64,000 nucleotides of DNA from Campylorhamphus procurvoides (taxonomy: Eukaryota > Chordata > Aves > Passeriformes > Dendrocolaptidae). Location: contig WBMV01008396.1 of NCBI GenBank assembly GCA_013396655.1, positions 620,001 through 684,000 of the forward strand. The letters are read 5' to 3'. Positions 36,201 through 47,868 of the stretch are shown here, piece after piece; the first letter of the stretch is position 1, and each line of letters opens with the position of its first letter. The notes under the pieces are model-generated. The model saw nothing but the letters and a program-made list of their open reading frames with translations. It was not told where the DNA came from and made no database searches. The translations under genes and the position numbers were made by a program.

Positions 36201-39200
36201 TAACCAGACATTTCATCATTCTGCTCATTGTCCTGTTGCCTTCTTGGCCAAGCTTGGGATATTCTGGGAAACTTAGTCAGGAGGAGAGCTTGAAACTGCC
36301 TTGGTCTCAGCTGAAAGCTTTATGAGAAGAAATGTCTTTGTCACACTAGAAAAGTCACTGATTTGTCCATGCCTCAGACTGATGCCTTCTAGCCCTATTG
36401 AGTCAAGAAGCCACAAACCCATACTCTCACTCCAGAACACTTTCCAAGTGAAGAGAGGAAAAATGTCTGCCAATGAGACTTTACACATCATGAATCATCC
36501 TTTGAACTCAATGATAACATAAGATGCTTCTCCCTCATGCAATGGCAAGAGATGTGGCAGATGTTTGTAGGAGAATCCTCAACATTTTTAATTTACCAGG
36601 ATAATAAAGATATGTCCACAAAGGAGAAAGAGATTACTGGACAAACAATATCTTCTATATTTTAGCAGTACTTCTATAACAACAAAGGTCATCTCAAATT
36701 TTCTGTGGTAATTATGAAGGCCTTGAGATATATGTCACATGAAGCCTGAATGCTGCCTTCTGTCTACCTCTGCCTTCTACCTACCTCTGCCTTCCATGTC
36801 GCCTAAGCTAATGTATCTGCCCTCTAGAATTCCAAACAAATAAAACAAGAGTCCATCTTGCCATAGCAACCTTCTCAGGAAATACATGCTGCTCTTTAAA
36901 ATTCTTATTCCATATTAAAACTCTGATTCCATAGTTAAGGTAATACTCCACATGTGATTGCTGAGGCTGAAGTTCCATATGTGATGAAATGTGATGAATG
37001 TGGTAAAAATCAGACAGTGTGCTTTGTCTCTTCCAAAGGAGAATGAGTTCTTGCTGGAGTTAGTACTGTCTTTTTGAGTGCAGCATCTTCAAGCAGGGAA
37101 GAAACTAGAGAAATACTAAAGAAATTCTCTTTCTGTTCTTTCTTTTTCCTTTTCTTGCAGGAAATTTGTTTGCCTCCAATATCTGTTTGTCGTCACCTTT
37201 TGTAATTACCACATATGTAATATTTTGCATACATTGGATGTGTATTCCTTGTTCTCTTTATCATTCCTATTATAATCATCTTTCTCAGCTCCTAGAATTT
37301 TTCTATTGAAAATGTAATGGAGGTATCACAATGGAGAATGAACAAATTAATTGTATGTGGTTTATGCTCCCCAGTGTGGAGAAAAAAAACCTTTGAGATT
37401 TCTTTATGAAAATTATTAACTTAATAAACTAGTGTACTGTATGTGAAGAGTCCTTAAAATATCATAAAATAATGAGTGACATTAAGTGCTTTAGAAATCT
37501 CTCATAGACCATAGTCCAGATCAGATCACCAAGTGAAGACATCCCATGAAAAAAACAAACAGAAAAAAAAAAATCTAAATTTCATTTATTAAATTTCTCA
37601 GATGTCAAAAGACTCCATTTGTCTTTTTCTATCAAAACAGAGAGAGCATGTTAAATAAAATAGCACAGAAGAGATGAATACACTGTTTTGTATCTCCAAA
37701 AGTAGATACAGGGTTAGAGGAAAGAATAAACAACTGTGCCTGAAGAAAAGATTAGATTGTACAGGAAGTAAAGGCTAATATTTCCAAATATTAGGATAAC
37801 TATACTTAACCCAAGTACCTAATAACTATTAAAAACCTTGGTAGTGGTCATTCACTACCTGAAAACACTCTCTCCTGAAAGAGAGAGAAATTACCTGAAA
37901 GAAATCAAATAAACCAAAAAATCTGAAACCTTTTTAAGAGCAGCTATATTAGTAATTTGCATACCTTCATTCCTTGAGTTTAGGTCTCTGCTCTGTGAGA
38001 GATAAAGGCTGTTTATAACTAGTCTGACTAAAAATACATTTTAAATGGCTTGGGGTACAGGATTTCTCACCCTCTAACCTAGTATTTTTGCATACATGTA
38101 ATTAAATTAAATCTTAATCTTTAATGGGGCTCTAATGTACTACCACCATACTATATTAAATAGTATCAGTTCATTCATTTTTACATGTCAGTGTTGTAGA
38201 AAGCTGAAGTCGAATCTTTTCTCATTTTAAGATGCTTTCTTTAATTCCTGTGAATTTCTTTGTTGTTCTGCCTCAACTCTTTCTCTCTTCACTTTTTCCT
38301 CAAATAATAAAGTAACAGAGAAAATTGGGAACAGATCTCTATCAACCATATAGTAACTATATTATAGTAAGGGACATCAACTGAAGAAGCCTTATAAACA
38401 CTTAGCTTGCCCAAAGAAGACTACAGTCATATATTCATTTTGGTTTGGGTACCCAGAATTTTAACCGGCAGATGGGAGCTGACTTTCCTTGTTGCCCCCC
38501 TCTTCAAGCCTCCGCTTTGTTGGTTTGTTTCCCTTTTTCCAGATATTTCTTATTACCTAGATATTGGATATGAAAGAATCTTTGAAGTGTTATTAAATAT
38601 GAATGTTTTGAGATTACAGTCTAAAGTACAAACAGGGGAATATTTTTCTTTTGTTTCTTAAAGTTTGCTTCAAGATAATTTTATTTTAAAGTTCTATAGC
38701 TTCCTAGCTCTATGATATCTAAATATGAAGTACTACTATAATATCACTAACAAGAAAGTCAGGAGTATAACATATCCATAACATATCTTCCATATCTGGG
38801 CCGTGGAAACATCAAGATTTGTGAACAGAAGTGAGATGTTTTATTTTTCTCATTTCTAAAAATAAATACTTATTAAACTTTCATAAATAAAAAGAAAAAT
38901 TCCACTGACTAAACTCTGTTGTCTTTCTTGTTGTTTTTCCTTTTGCCATCTTTCTGTCTTCACAGCTCAAGAAGCAGCTTAGGTATGGCAGGTTTTCCCC
39001 ATGGCCTTGAAAGCCTCAGGCAACAATGGGTAGCCCCAGTCTGCACAGTCCTTTTCATCAGTCATCATGCACTGTGACTATTTGAATTTTGCATTGAAAA
39101 TGTTTGTATTGAAAATGTTTCTCCCTTTGAACCAGTTATTTTTAAAAAAAAACCTTTCTGTCTAGGTGACGTTTGGGACATCTCATTTTGCTTCTTTTTA

Positions 39201-40648
39201 AGACAAAGACACTAGTTCTGCTTCAGATATGTACTTCCTTACTAACCTGTGTAGCTTCTGGCAGGTTTACAGGCAAGACAAAAAACATGTTCAAGGCCAA
39301 AAATTAATGACTAAGTACGTTTTGCTATACTAAAGTGTTTTATTGACTTTCATCAGGTGCAGACTTCAATTTATGGTGTTGTTCTTCATTCACATTCTCT
39401 TTCTCAATACTCAAGGAACAGTTCTATGCATATGTACTGTTTAATTCAAGACTTAAAATAGATGTTGATTCCTAGATGTTACCACTAATGATTTAAGAGG
39501 AAATTTTAAATGGAAAATAGTTGGTTATTGTAGCAACAAATATACATGCACCATAATTTAGAGTTATGTAAGTTATGGAATGTTTCTTAGCATACATTTT
39601 TGGTTTGCAAGAGTCAGTTTCACCATTAGGAAAGGAGCTGTATAATCGGCTCTAATGCCAGTGCTATTTCTTCTCCCCCTACACAGCAATTTCAGCTGAA
39701 GTCACAGTAGCCTATAAGTAGGTAAGTCACGTGTCTTGTGCCATCTTCCTGAATGGAAGGACAGCACAAAAAAACACATTTTTTATGGTATGCTGTGAAG
39801 GATCATCCCAAATCGTAGTCAGCTACATGATGGTCAAAATACTGTGGTCAGTATCCACCACTTTTCTTAACCACATTTATTTCTTTAGGGTAAAAATATC
39901 CTGTTATCTAGAACTCTCATATCTATTCTGTTTTTTAATCTCGTCATCAATATGAATTGGAAAAGGTCCCTGAAACGCTTGTGTTTACCAGGCAGCTGAG
40001 TGCTTCTGCTATATTTGCAGAACTTAAATATCACAACAAAGACTATTTGGAGATATGGTCAAGATTATTTTGACAGACAATTACACATTTTTCTGCACAG
40101 AAGTTGTCAGCTGGCTCAGATCCTTACTAACCAACTGTGTGTGTGAGTGATAAATAGACATCATGGGGTAACATGATTAATTGGACATACGATATCTACA
40201 GAAATACCAGAGGAAGACAGCCACCTTTCTGGAGTGATATGTTGATCTTGGTTTAACCCAACACTGCAGCTCTGAAATAAGATCTACTTTAACCACAGGG
40301 AAAAAACCCTTCAATCATTTATTTTAGTACTATGTAGCTTTTGGCTAAGGACAATAAATTGGGGTTTGTCAAACAAGGATACAAGGAATATAAGTACATC
40401 TTAATCCATCATGCTCTGCATCTCCACAGTATTTCAGAAATTGTCAAAAATCCAATTCCTTTTGATTCCTTTCATGCAGATGCATTGATAGTACACTTAT
40501 TCTACTCCTATCTTGCACTTCTCACTTAAAAGACACTGACCTCTTCCCTCAGAATTTATGTCTATGGTTTTGCCAGTGCTGGTGGATACATACAGATGTT
40601 AAATTGGTATTATGATTGATCATGAACAGAATTTAGTATACACATTTT
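33246..40648. other. Unique AT-rich non-coding DNA
   Basis: No gene is recognised in about 7.4 kb. A poly-A run lies at 33838-33853, a 17-base minisatellite of 2.5 copies at 36754-36795 and a short direct repeat (GTATTGAAAATGTTT-like) near 39092-39120. Frames such as 36273-36491, 38407-38661 and 39731-39955 lack any recognisable domain. Confidence 0.55.
36754..36795 (+). repeat. 17-bp tandem repeat, about 2.5 copies
   Basis: TGCCTTCTGTCTACCTC (36754-36770) is followed by TGCCTTCTACCTACCTC (36771-36787) and a partial third unit. The two full units differ at two positions. Confidence 0.85.
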
Positions 40649-40901
40649 CTCAAGTTGTGCCAGAGGACATGTAGGTTAGATATCAGAAAAAGGTCCTTCA
40701 TCCAAAGGGTGGTTGGGCACTGGTACAGGCTCCCCAGGGAAGTGGTCACAGCACCAAGCCTGGCAGAGTTCAAGAAACATTTGGATGATACTCCTGGGCA
40801 CAGGGTGTGACTCCTGGGGATGGTCCTGTCCAGGGCTAAGAATTGGACTTGATGATCCTTGTGGGTCCATTCCAACTCAGTATATTCTGTTATTCTGTGA
40901 C
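40649..40901 (+). mobile_element. CR1 LINE 3' end, plus strand
   Basis: This is a roughly 250-base 5'-truncated copy. CTCAAGTTGTGCCAGAGGAC opens it, followed by GGGTGGTTGGGCACTGGTAC, AAGCCTGGCAGAGTTCAAG, TTGATGATCCTTGTGGGTCC and the terminal TATTCTGTTATTCTGTGA. It has the same 3' tail type as the copies at 24513 and 26850. Confidence 0.93.
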
Positions 40902-43375
40902 TCACAAGACATTCCCAGACAGTCACACATTATTTATATTAGCTATATTTATATAAGCAGTTTAACTTATTAATTGATCATAGTTTAACTACAACCAATC
41001 AACTGAACAACAATGAGAGATAATTCAAATACTCAACAACCTGACTTTCTGAGTGCCTACTGAATGTGAGTTTTTCAAAGATATTATTGAGAATACTGCA
41101 AAGATAAGCTTGGATTTAAAAGCAATATTTTTATTAACTTTAAAATAAAAGGTACTTATGTTACACAGTGTTAACTAAGCAAATGACAACTGGATTAAGC
41201 CAGATTGTCTATTGGTTTTTTTTATTAATTCTAGAGGAAATGAAGAGTTGTAAAAGTCATACAAGAAAATGTTGGACTGAGGAAGACTTAAGCAATCATC
41301 TCACCAACAACAAATATTAAGAAAGATGCAGGATCTTACAGTAATAAGAATGGTGCAAAGTGATGTGCAGTTTGCATTGCTCAAAGATTTATAGATGGGT
41401 GGTTTTGATTCTAGTTTTTCTCATATTTGCTTTTGAACAGGTAATATCTCTATAATTTAGGGAAACAAAGAACTACAAAAGTGCAAATGTTTAGTGGTTG
41501 CAAAATCTGTGCAGTGATTTTGGCCTAAGCTCATCCCACCAAATTGAATGGAATCTTTTCTGAAGGTGTCCTAGATATCCCATTTTCATATATAAGATAA
41601 CATAGGAAAACCCTTTGTTCCCTCTCAGAGTGGACTAGGCACCTGATTGATGTGGGAATACATCTACCTAGCCTTCTTACACTTCCTTATCTTGAAGCAT
41701 ACATTTTTCTTAGTACACAATCCCTCCAGTACCTATTCTTTTAGCCAAAAGCATCTGAAGAGCAGAAAACCCCTGCAGCTATTTCTTTTGTGTTGTTTCA
41801 TTTTCTAAAGTAGGTCAGTCTTCCAGCAGATGTGAGCTGAAGGTTTAACATAGGTTATCTCACAATTAATTGCAATCTAAAGCAGAAGCTGGAGTGTTAG
41901 TGGTAGTTAAGTAAAAGAGCTGTGTGATGAAAAGACTTCATCTCAAAGGTGAGAAAAGAATTAGAAAAACTTCATTCAAAACTTCTTTTAGCTACATGGT
42001 ACATCCTTAATGAATATAAAGCAGGAAGACATATTACACTACAAAGACTTTCTCTTCCCTTTCATATACACTCAATTTACACATTTGAGATTTCACATTT
42101 ATGAAACCCTAGTAAGAAAATCTGGTCACATTCAATGTCACAGAAATATGTAAGTAAAAAGGAAGGAGGAACACTTATCTATTCCTTCTCTTCTAAGAAA
42201 AGTAATTCTTCTCCTAAAATAAGTAATTCTTCTGCTAAATTCAAAGTGCACTATAGATTTCTCCAGGTTTCTGAATAAAAAAATACTTGTTTCTGCACAT
42301 ACTTAAACAATACCCTTTCGGATAACCAAAAAAAAAAACAAAAAACCTGCATCTGTTCCAAAGAGTAGAAAGCTGTGGAAAAAAACTCACTTTTTCAGGC
42401 AAATTTTGCACTACAATCCCACTGTAAAAGGAAAAAGATGCATACAGTAGTATTTTCTTATGCTATAGCATATTTTTTCCACCTTCACCCTGTTCTTTCT
42501 TTCTTGTCCTAAATTACTGTAAAATAGTTCCCTACCGTACCAATAGTAAGTTTCTAAAATTATATTAAAATTATTCAAAAATGTACAGATATATCTATTT
42601 TCAACAGAAAATTTTGATTTTTAGATAGAAACCTTAGCCTTCTCTATCAAAATTTATTTAAACTACTAAAAAGGGGGGATTCTTCATTATCTGAAGAGTA
42701 CAAAAATACAGTCAAACTTGGTTAGCCTCACTAGGTAATTGGAGTAGGCAAAGAAGGGAAGAGATTTTCAGTCTTATGGTTTTGGGTTTTTTTTTTTAGA
42801 TCAGTGCCTTCTCACTGCTCAGGATTGCATAACAGTCATATCAATGCAGTTTAACCCAGCTCATGAGAACAGGTGTGTCTGGCCTTCTTTTAAACCTCAG
42901 AGAGCAAGAATTGTCACAGTGGTTTAAAAGGCAATTATTTGCATAGGACCTGAACCTGCGCTGACTTTCAACTGCAACTTGTTAACCATACTCTCTGGTT
43001 TGCAATTGCTCTTTTACCTGTTCCTACTAACCATAGAAAATGTGAAAGCTAAGAAAATGTGAACTCTGTATGAATAATAGCATGGAACTGGATCCTTTAA
43101 GAACTTTCCTCTCATGTATCAGATCCCAGTCATATACATTTGCCAATAAGAAGTGTCAATTTTCTTCATGCAAGTGACGCACTTCAAATGATCAACTTTA
43201 TAAGCTCACGACATTATTTTATGCTGAGTAGTGCAGTACATTTTTATTCTTTCCCTAGTAGACTTCTCAAGAGAAAGGTAGTATATACCTGTATTTACAT
43301 ATGGTTTTCATTTTCAGTGTACGATTATAGCTGCCTATGAACACAGATTCAGAGCAGTATAAAGCACTGTCTGAT
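40902..43375. other. Unique AT-rich non-coding DNA
   Basis: No gene or known repeat. A 21-base tandem duplication lies at 42200-42240 and an A-rich stretch at about 42328-42345. Confidence 0.55.
42200..42240 (+). repeat. 21-bp tandem duplication
   Basis: AAGTAATTCTTCTCCTAAAAT (42200-42220) is followed at once by a near copy, AAGTAATTCTTCTGCTAAAT (42221-42240), with one substitution and one missing A. Confidence 0.85.
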
Positions 43376-43545
43376 CAAAAAGCAAAACAAAACAAACAAA
43401 AAACCCAAACAAACAAAAAAACTTCAGACCCACAACAACTAAAAAATCCCAACCAACCAACTGAAAAAAAAACGGAAAAGCCCCCACACAAACCCCCCCC
43501 TCCAAAAAAAATCCAACCAACCAATCAACAAAATCTAAAAGCAGA
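43376..43545 (+). repeat. A/C-rich low-complexity tract
   Basis: About 170 bases are almost only A and C on the plus strand, with CAAA, CCAA and AACC units and a run of eight C (43492-43499). This leaves long open frames on both strands (43337-43723 plus, 43335-43658 minus) whose lysine, asparagine, glutamine and proline content simply reflects the composition. These frames are not genes. Confidence 0.85.
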
Positions 43546-45864
43546 AATCCCCATAGATACACCAAAGTCATTATCAGAAGGGATTTATGCAACAACTCTT
43601 CAGTTGCAACAACTCTTACCAGCTGGACAAAAAGAAATGCAGTATCTAAATATCTCAATATTCCATTGCCATAGTATTCAACTTTTATTTATGTTCTTTT
43701 TATCTGTTGAGGTTTTACTGTAACATAAAAATAAAATTCAACATGAAATTTCATCTGAACAAAACATTAAATAATAGAAAAGCATACAAATATATACTTT
43801 ATTTTGGAGTGCAACATATATGTATATATAAACTATGTTTCTACTGCAGATATCATTATATCAATTTTCTTTATTTTTAGCCTTGCATATTCACTGTGTC
43901 TGCAGCTTCTCCCTATTCTTGAAAGAAGTGATACTCCAGTGCTGTAAAGATTTCTGAAGTTATTTATAACATCAGTGGAATATAATTTTTGTCAACATAG
44001 TCCCAGACTACCATGTGTCTGGACACCATCTTATTTCCTAGAGTTTAACAAAGGATATATTTATACCCAGCTAAAGAATCCATTACTAGTCGATTTTTTT
44101 TTTTGGGGGGGGAGGAGAGGAAAGACCCGAACTGTAAAAACTGAAGATTCACTAAGGGGTAATAATCTGCTGTTCACAGAACAAGTGCAAATTCAAATCA
44201 CAGGTGCTGATCCAATTTTTACATCACCAAAGACAAAAAAATCATTAGACACTTATACAGTATTAGGGATACATGTAGTATGATACAGTATTAGAGATAG
44301 AATGTTAAAAACCCCTTTTAATGGTATTTTAGCTTTTGTTACATTTCTTTTAATTCTGAAAATATGTGTTGCTATTGCTATGTGTGCTACTGTGCAGAGC
44401 TAGAAAACCACATGAAGTACTGTGTAATTTTTTTTTTTCAATTTCAAAACCTGGTATTCATTGATCTCCATTAAATTCATACATTGACAGATCTTGTAGC
44501 AAGTTATTTCCTTTTTTGATCTACAAATAACATCAGTGTCCCAAAAATCAAAGTTATTGATTAAACACAAGCACCCAAAAAGGCTACATCAATTTAGTAT
44601 GTTGAAGAATTAGTCAGCCACATACATTTATGTAGTAAAAATCCAGGGCATTTCAAGTTAACTTTCAAAGTGCTACCCAGGGTTGACAGGAAAATTAACA
44701 AAGGAAAATTAATTCTTTCACTGTCCATACTGGCTGGGCTGCATCTAGGAATAGTAAAGCAATTCAGTCTCCACGTCTGTTACTATGGTAACAATAAATT
44801 CCCTTCAAATATAAAGAAACAGTGGACTGGAGGGGATATCTAAAACCTTTTTTCATCAAATACAAGAAACTTGTCACAGAAATATTGTCTATTTTTATTT
44901 GACTCTGCCTTAAATATAATTTCATGTGTTACTCCACTGTTCCCATGGAAGGTGAATCAAGAAACCCTGAAATAGACTCCTGACATGCTGAGATCAACTG
45001 TGCTCATATGTTAACATTCCCCTTTAAGTTAGGTAACTCAGTGTCCCAGAAATTTCATTTTCATAGTATCATCTTTTCTCAATAACATTTTGCATGACTA
45101 AGATAATCCTAGTTTCCTAATTTAAGGCCAGTTTTGGTTAACCGACTCTTCTCATTTCCTCTTTTTTGCGCTGCTTTTTCAGGTTGTGTCCATCTTTATT
45201 GACTATGGGGGAGCATAAAAGCCTATCTCTTTCCAATGCATTCCTTATACTCTGCTATTCCCTTCCTGCATCTCATTATTCCTTTTATGCCCATATCTGT
45301 GCCCTGGTGCATCTTAAGGTGTGAGCTAAATACGTCTTTCAAATTTCATTCCATTTTTACTATCCTGTTAACAAGACAGACCTTCTTGCTTTCTGCAGAT
45401 CTCAGCCTCATAGTTCTCTTTTTCTTGATTATATTAGTAATTAAAAAGTGAAAAACTCAGTGTCAAAGTGTAACTTGAGAAACAACACCTCTAACTTTAC
45501 TCTTGCTGATCAGCATAGTCCATGTCACCTACTCTTCAATCAGTTTCTTAACATCATCCCATGATAATAGTCACCGTTTCTAGTTTAACTGTGACATTTC
45601 CCATGTGGCATCTCATCAAATAATTGTTGCAATTTAGAAAAACTAGATATATTATCCTAGATATATTCTAGGTAGATATACATCTAGATAGATATATTCT
45701 CTCATAGGAGTAATAGTTGTTCAGATAGATTTAGCAATTAAAATTGACAGTTCATAAAACATTTTAATAATTCCTATTTTCTGTTTGAATCCATTTTTTG
45801 AGGTTTTCTTTCCTTTAAAATATGTTCAAAAACTTTGCTTAACATGAGGTCTTGGAGATCATTT
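43546..45864. other. Unique AT-rich non-coding DNA
   Basis: No gene is recognised. A T11-G8 homopolymer junction lies at 44094-44112. A 16-base direct repeat (TACAGTATTAGGGATA-like) lies near 44256 and 44285, and an AGATATATT-rich stretch near 45646-45700. Confidence 0.55.
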
Positions 45865-45865
45865 G

Positions 45866-45896
<31 letters not shown>

Positions 45897-45904
45897 TGAT
45901 AGAT

Positions 45905-45954
<50 letters not shown>

Positions 45955-45959
45955 CAGAC
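45866..45959 (+). repeat. GATA/GACA compound microsatellite
   Basis: The order is two GATA, five GACA (45874-45893), one GACT, GATA, an incomplete GAT, then twelve perfect GATA (45905-45952) and GACA, GACT. The long uninterrupted GATA part suggests a length-variable locus. GATA/GACA arrays are the Bkm-type repeats described from snake and bird genomes. Confidence 0.97.
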
Positions 45960-47353
45960 TAAAATCTCCTTTTTTCAATACAGAGAAAGAGAAACTACCT
46001 AAATCTTTAGTATGAAATTATTAAAGGACTTTGGCTTTGTTTTCAACTTTTGGTAATTTTCATTTTCAAACTTTCAGTACAAGTTGTTATTCTTTTTTTA
46101 TTTCATGTTGTACCCTGTACTATGACCATCATTAACCCTACTTGAACACTGAAGAAAGCATTTAGGTTTTAGGTCTCCCAAATCACATTTTTAGCTCATC
46201 TTCACTAGAAAACAGTTCACTTCACATTTTTTTTGTCTGGGTGCATATTTTTAACTTTATATTCTATTCTTATAATTCATAAACTCAAGAAAACCTTTCA
46301 TATTAATTTTCTTTGCAAGGTCTAGTTCATTTTGACATTGGACAACTTTCATTTTACATTTATTCTTCTCCTTCCAGCTAACTAGTCCAAGCCAGTGCTC
46401 TTACTTTACCAAAGGTTGCCCTTTAAAATTGAGAACATTAGTTCTTCTATTTAATCTTCAGCTGAAATGTCAGTTCTCTGTGAAGTTCCTGACACTTCCA
46501 AAAGAAACTATAGCATAAAATCCTGTTCTGCTGGTTCAATCATGGGTAAAGAAACCTGCCAGTCTCTTTTTTTTTTTCTTTATTCCTCACACAGGATGTT
46601 AATTTGGCTGACAGCAGATTTATTCATGCCTTAAGAATATAAGAAATTCATATTCTGTGATTTGCTGAGTCTTGTATAGATACAGCATGTTATTGTGCTA
46701 GTCACTTCATTGAAATTACTCACTCTCACATATCGGTTCTGAGATCCTTTCCCAAAACAGATAACCCTGGGATTTCCTTTGTTTTTCCAGAGAAAGAAGG
46801 TTTTTTAACTTACTGTCAGTATCATTTAGTATTCATATTTTCCTACATACTTGGAATGAACTGCACTGTTGCCCAAAATAATCTCCAGAATATCAAATAC
46901 ATGAGTAATATGATAACTTGGGTTCTGTCTAGACATACAATATATAATTTCAGAGAAGCTGTCGTGTATTGCATTCATCCACATAATCTCGTTTCAAACA
47001 TCTATTCAGACTGCATGAAATTGATCTATTATTTTGACAATTTTTAGTGCAACAAATCCCTTAAATAATAATAATATAGGTTCTTTTATGATACACAATT
47101 TTTTTTAGACCTTAACCTAGGAGAAAATAATTATGCCTTGATTGCTATATACTTTTATGAGTATTTCCTTATCAGAGGTAATTATAATTGTCACCTCTAA
47201 CTTTGTTTTGAGGGTTTTTTCCCTTCTGGTACTTTAGTAGCTAATTCTTACATGGTTTATTTTTATAACACTTCTTTGTAAATCAGGTTCACCCCAGCAG
47301 CTGAAAACCTCCTAGTAAGTAACCAGAACTCACAGGCACTCAAAAGAATGGGC
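45960..47353. other. Unique AT-rich non-coding DNA
   Basis: No gene or known repeat. It holds a few T runs, such as the one near 46567-46577. Confidence 0.55.
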
Positions 47354-47868
47354 AGGGACATTGACTGAAAGACATGTGGGTTTGTGGCAGGGGAACATTG
47401 ACCTGTTGGAGCAAGCCCAGAGGAGGGCCATGAAGATGATCAAAGGGCTGGCACACCCCTATGAAGACAGGCTGAGAGACCTGGGGTTGTTCAGCATGTG
47501 TAAGGGAAGGCTTCTAGCAGACCTAATGGCAACATTCCAGTACCTAAAAGAGGCCTACAATGAAGTCAGAGCAGCACTTTTTAACAAGGACATGTGGGGA
47601 TACAACAAGGGGGAATAACTTTAAACTGAAAGAAGGTAGGTTTAAAGTAGATTAGGAAGAAATTCTTGACTGTCATGGTGGTGAGGCAGTGGGACAAGTT
47701 GCCCAGAGAAATTGTGGATGCCTGATCCCTGGAGGTGTTCAAGGCCAGGCTGGATGGACTTCTGAGCAACCTGGTTCAGTGAAAGGTGTCCCTGCCCATG
47801 ACAATGGGTTTGGAATTAGATGATCTTTAAGGCCCCTTCCAACCGAAACCATTCTATGATACCATGAT
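47354..47868 (+). mobile_element. CR1 LINE, second tail type, plus strand
   Basis: The 47361-47618 frame reads as CR1 ORF2 C-terminal sequence (LLEQAQRRAMKMIKGLAHPYEDRLRDLGLFS, then LMATFQYLKEAYNE), with the usual EKRR-type segment altered. The 3' UTR follows (CTGGAGGTGTTCAAGGCCAG, TGATCTTTAAGGCCCCTTCC), ending ATTCTATGATACCATGAT. The TTGGAATTAGATGATCTTTA-type tail differs from that of the copies at 24513, 26850 and 40649 and matches the reverse strand of the copy at 51189. GGGACATTGAC occurs twice near the 5' end (about 47354 and 47391), so the left boundary is uncertain. Confidence 0.93.

Noticed and set aside
43335..43723. Overlapping 128-codon plus and 107-codon minus frames
   Set aside because: Both lie across an A/C-only tract in which stop codons are rare by composition. 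The residue content is low-complexity K, N, Q, P on one strand and F, L, V, G on the other.
45866..45959. CRISPR-like or other regular array
   Set aside because: The period is 4 bases without spacers, so it is a simple microsatellite in a vertebrate genome.
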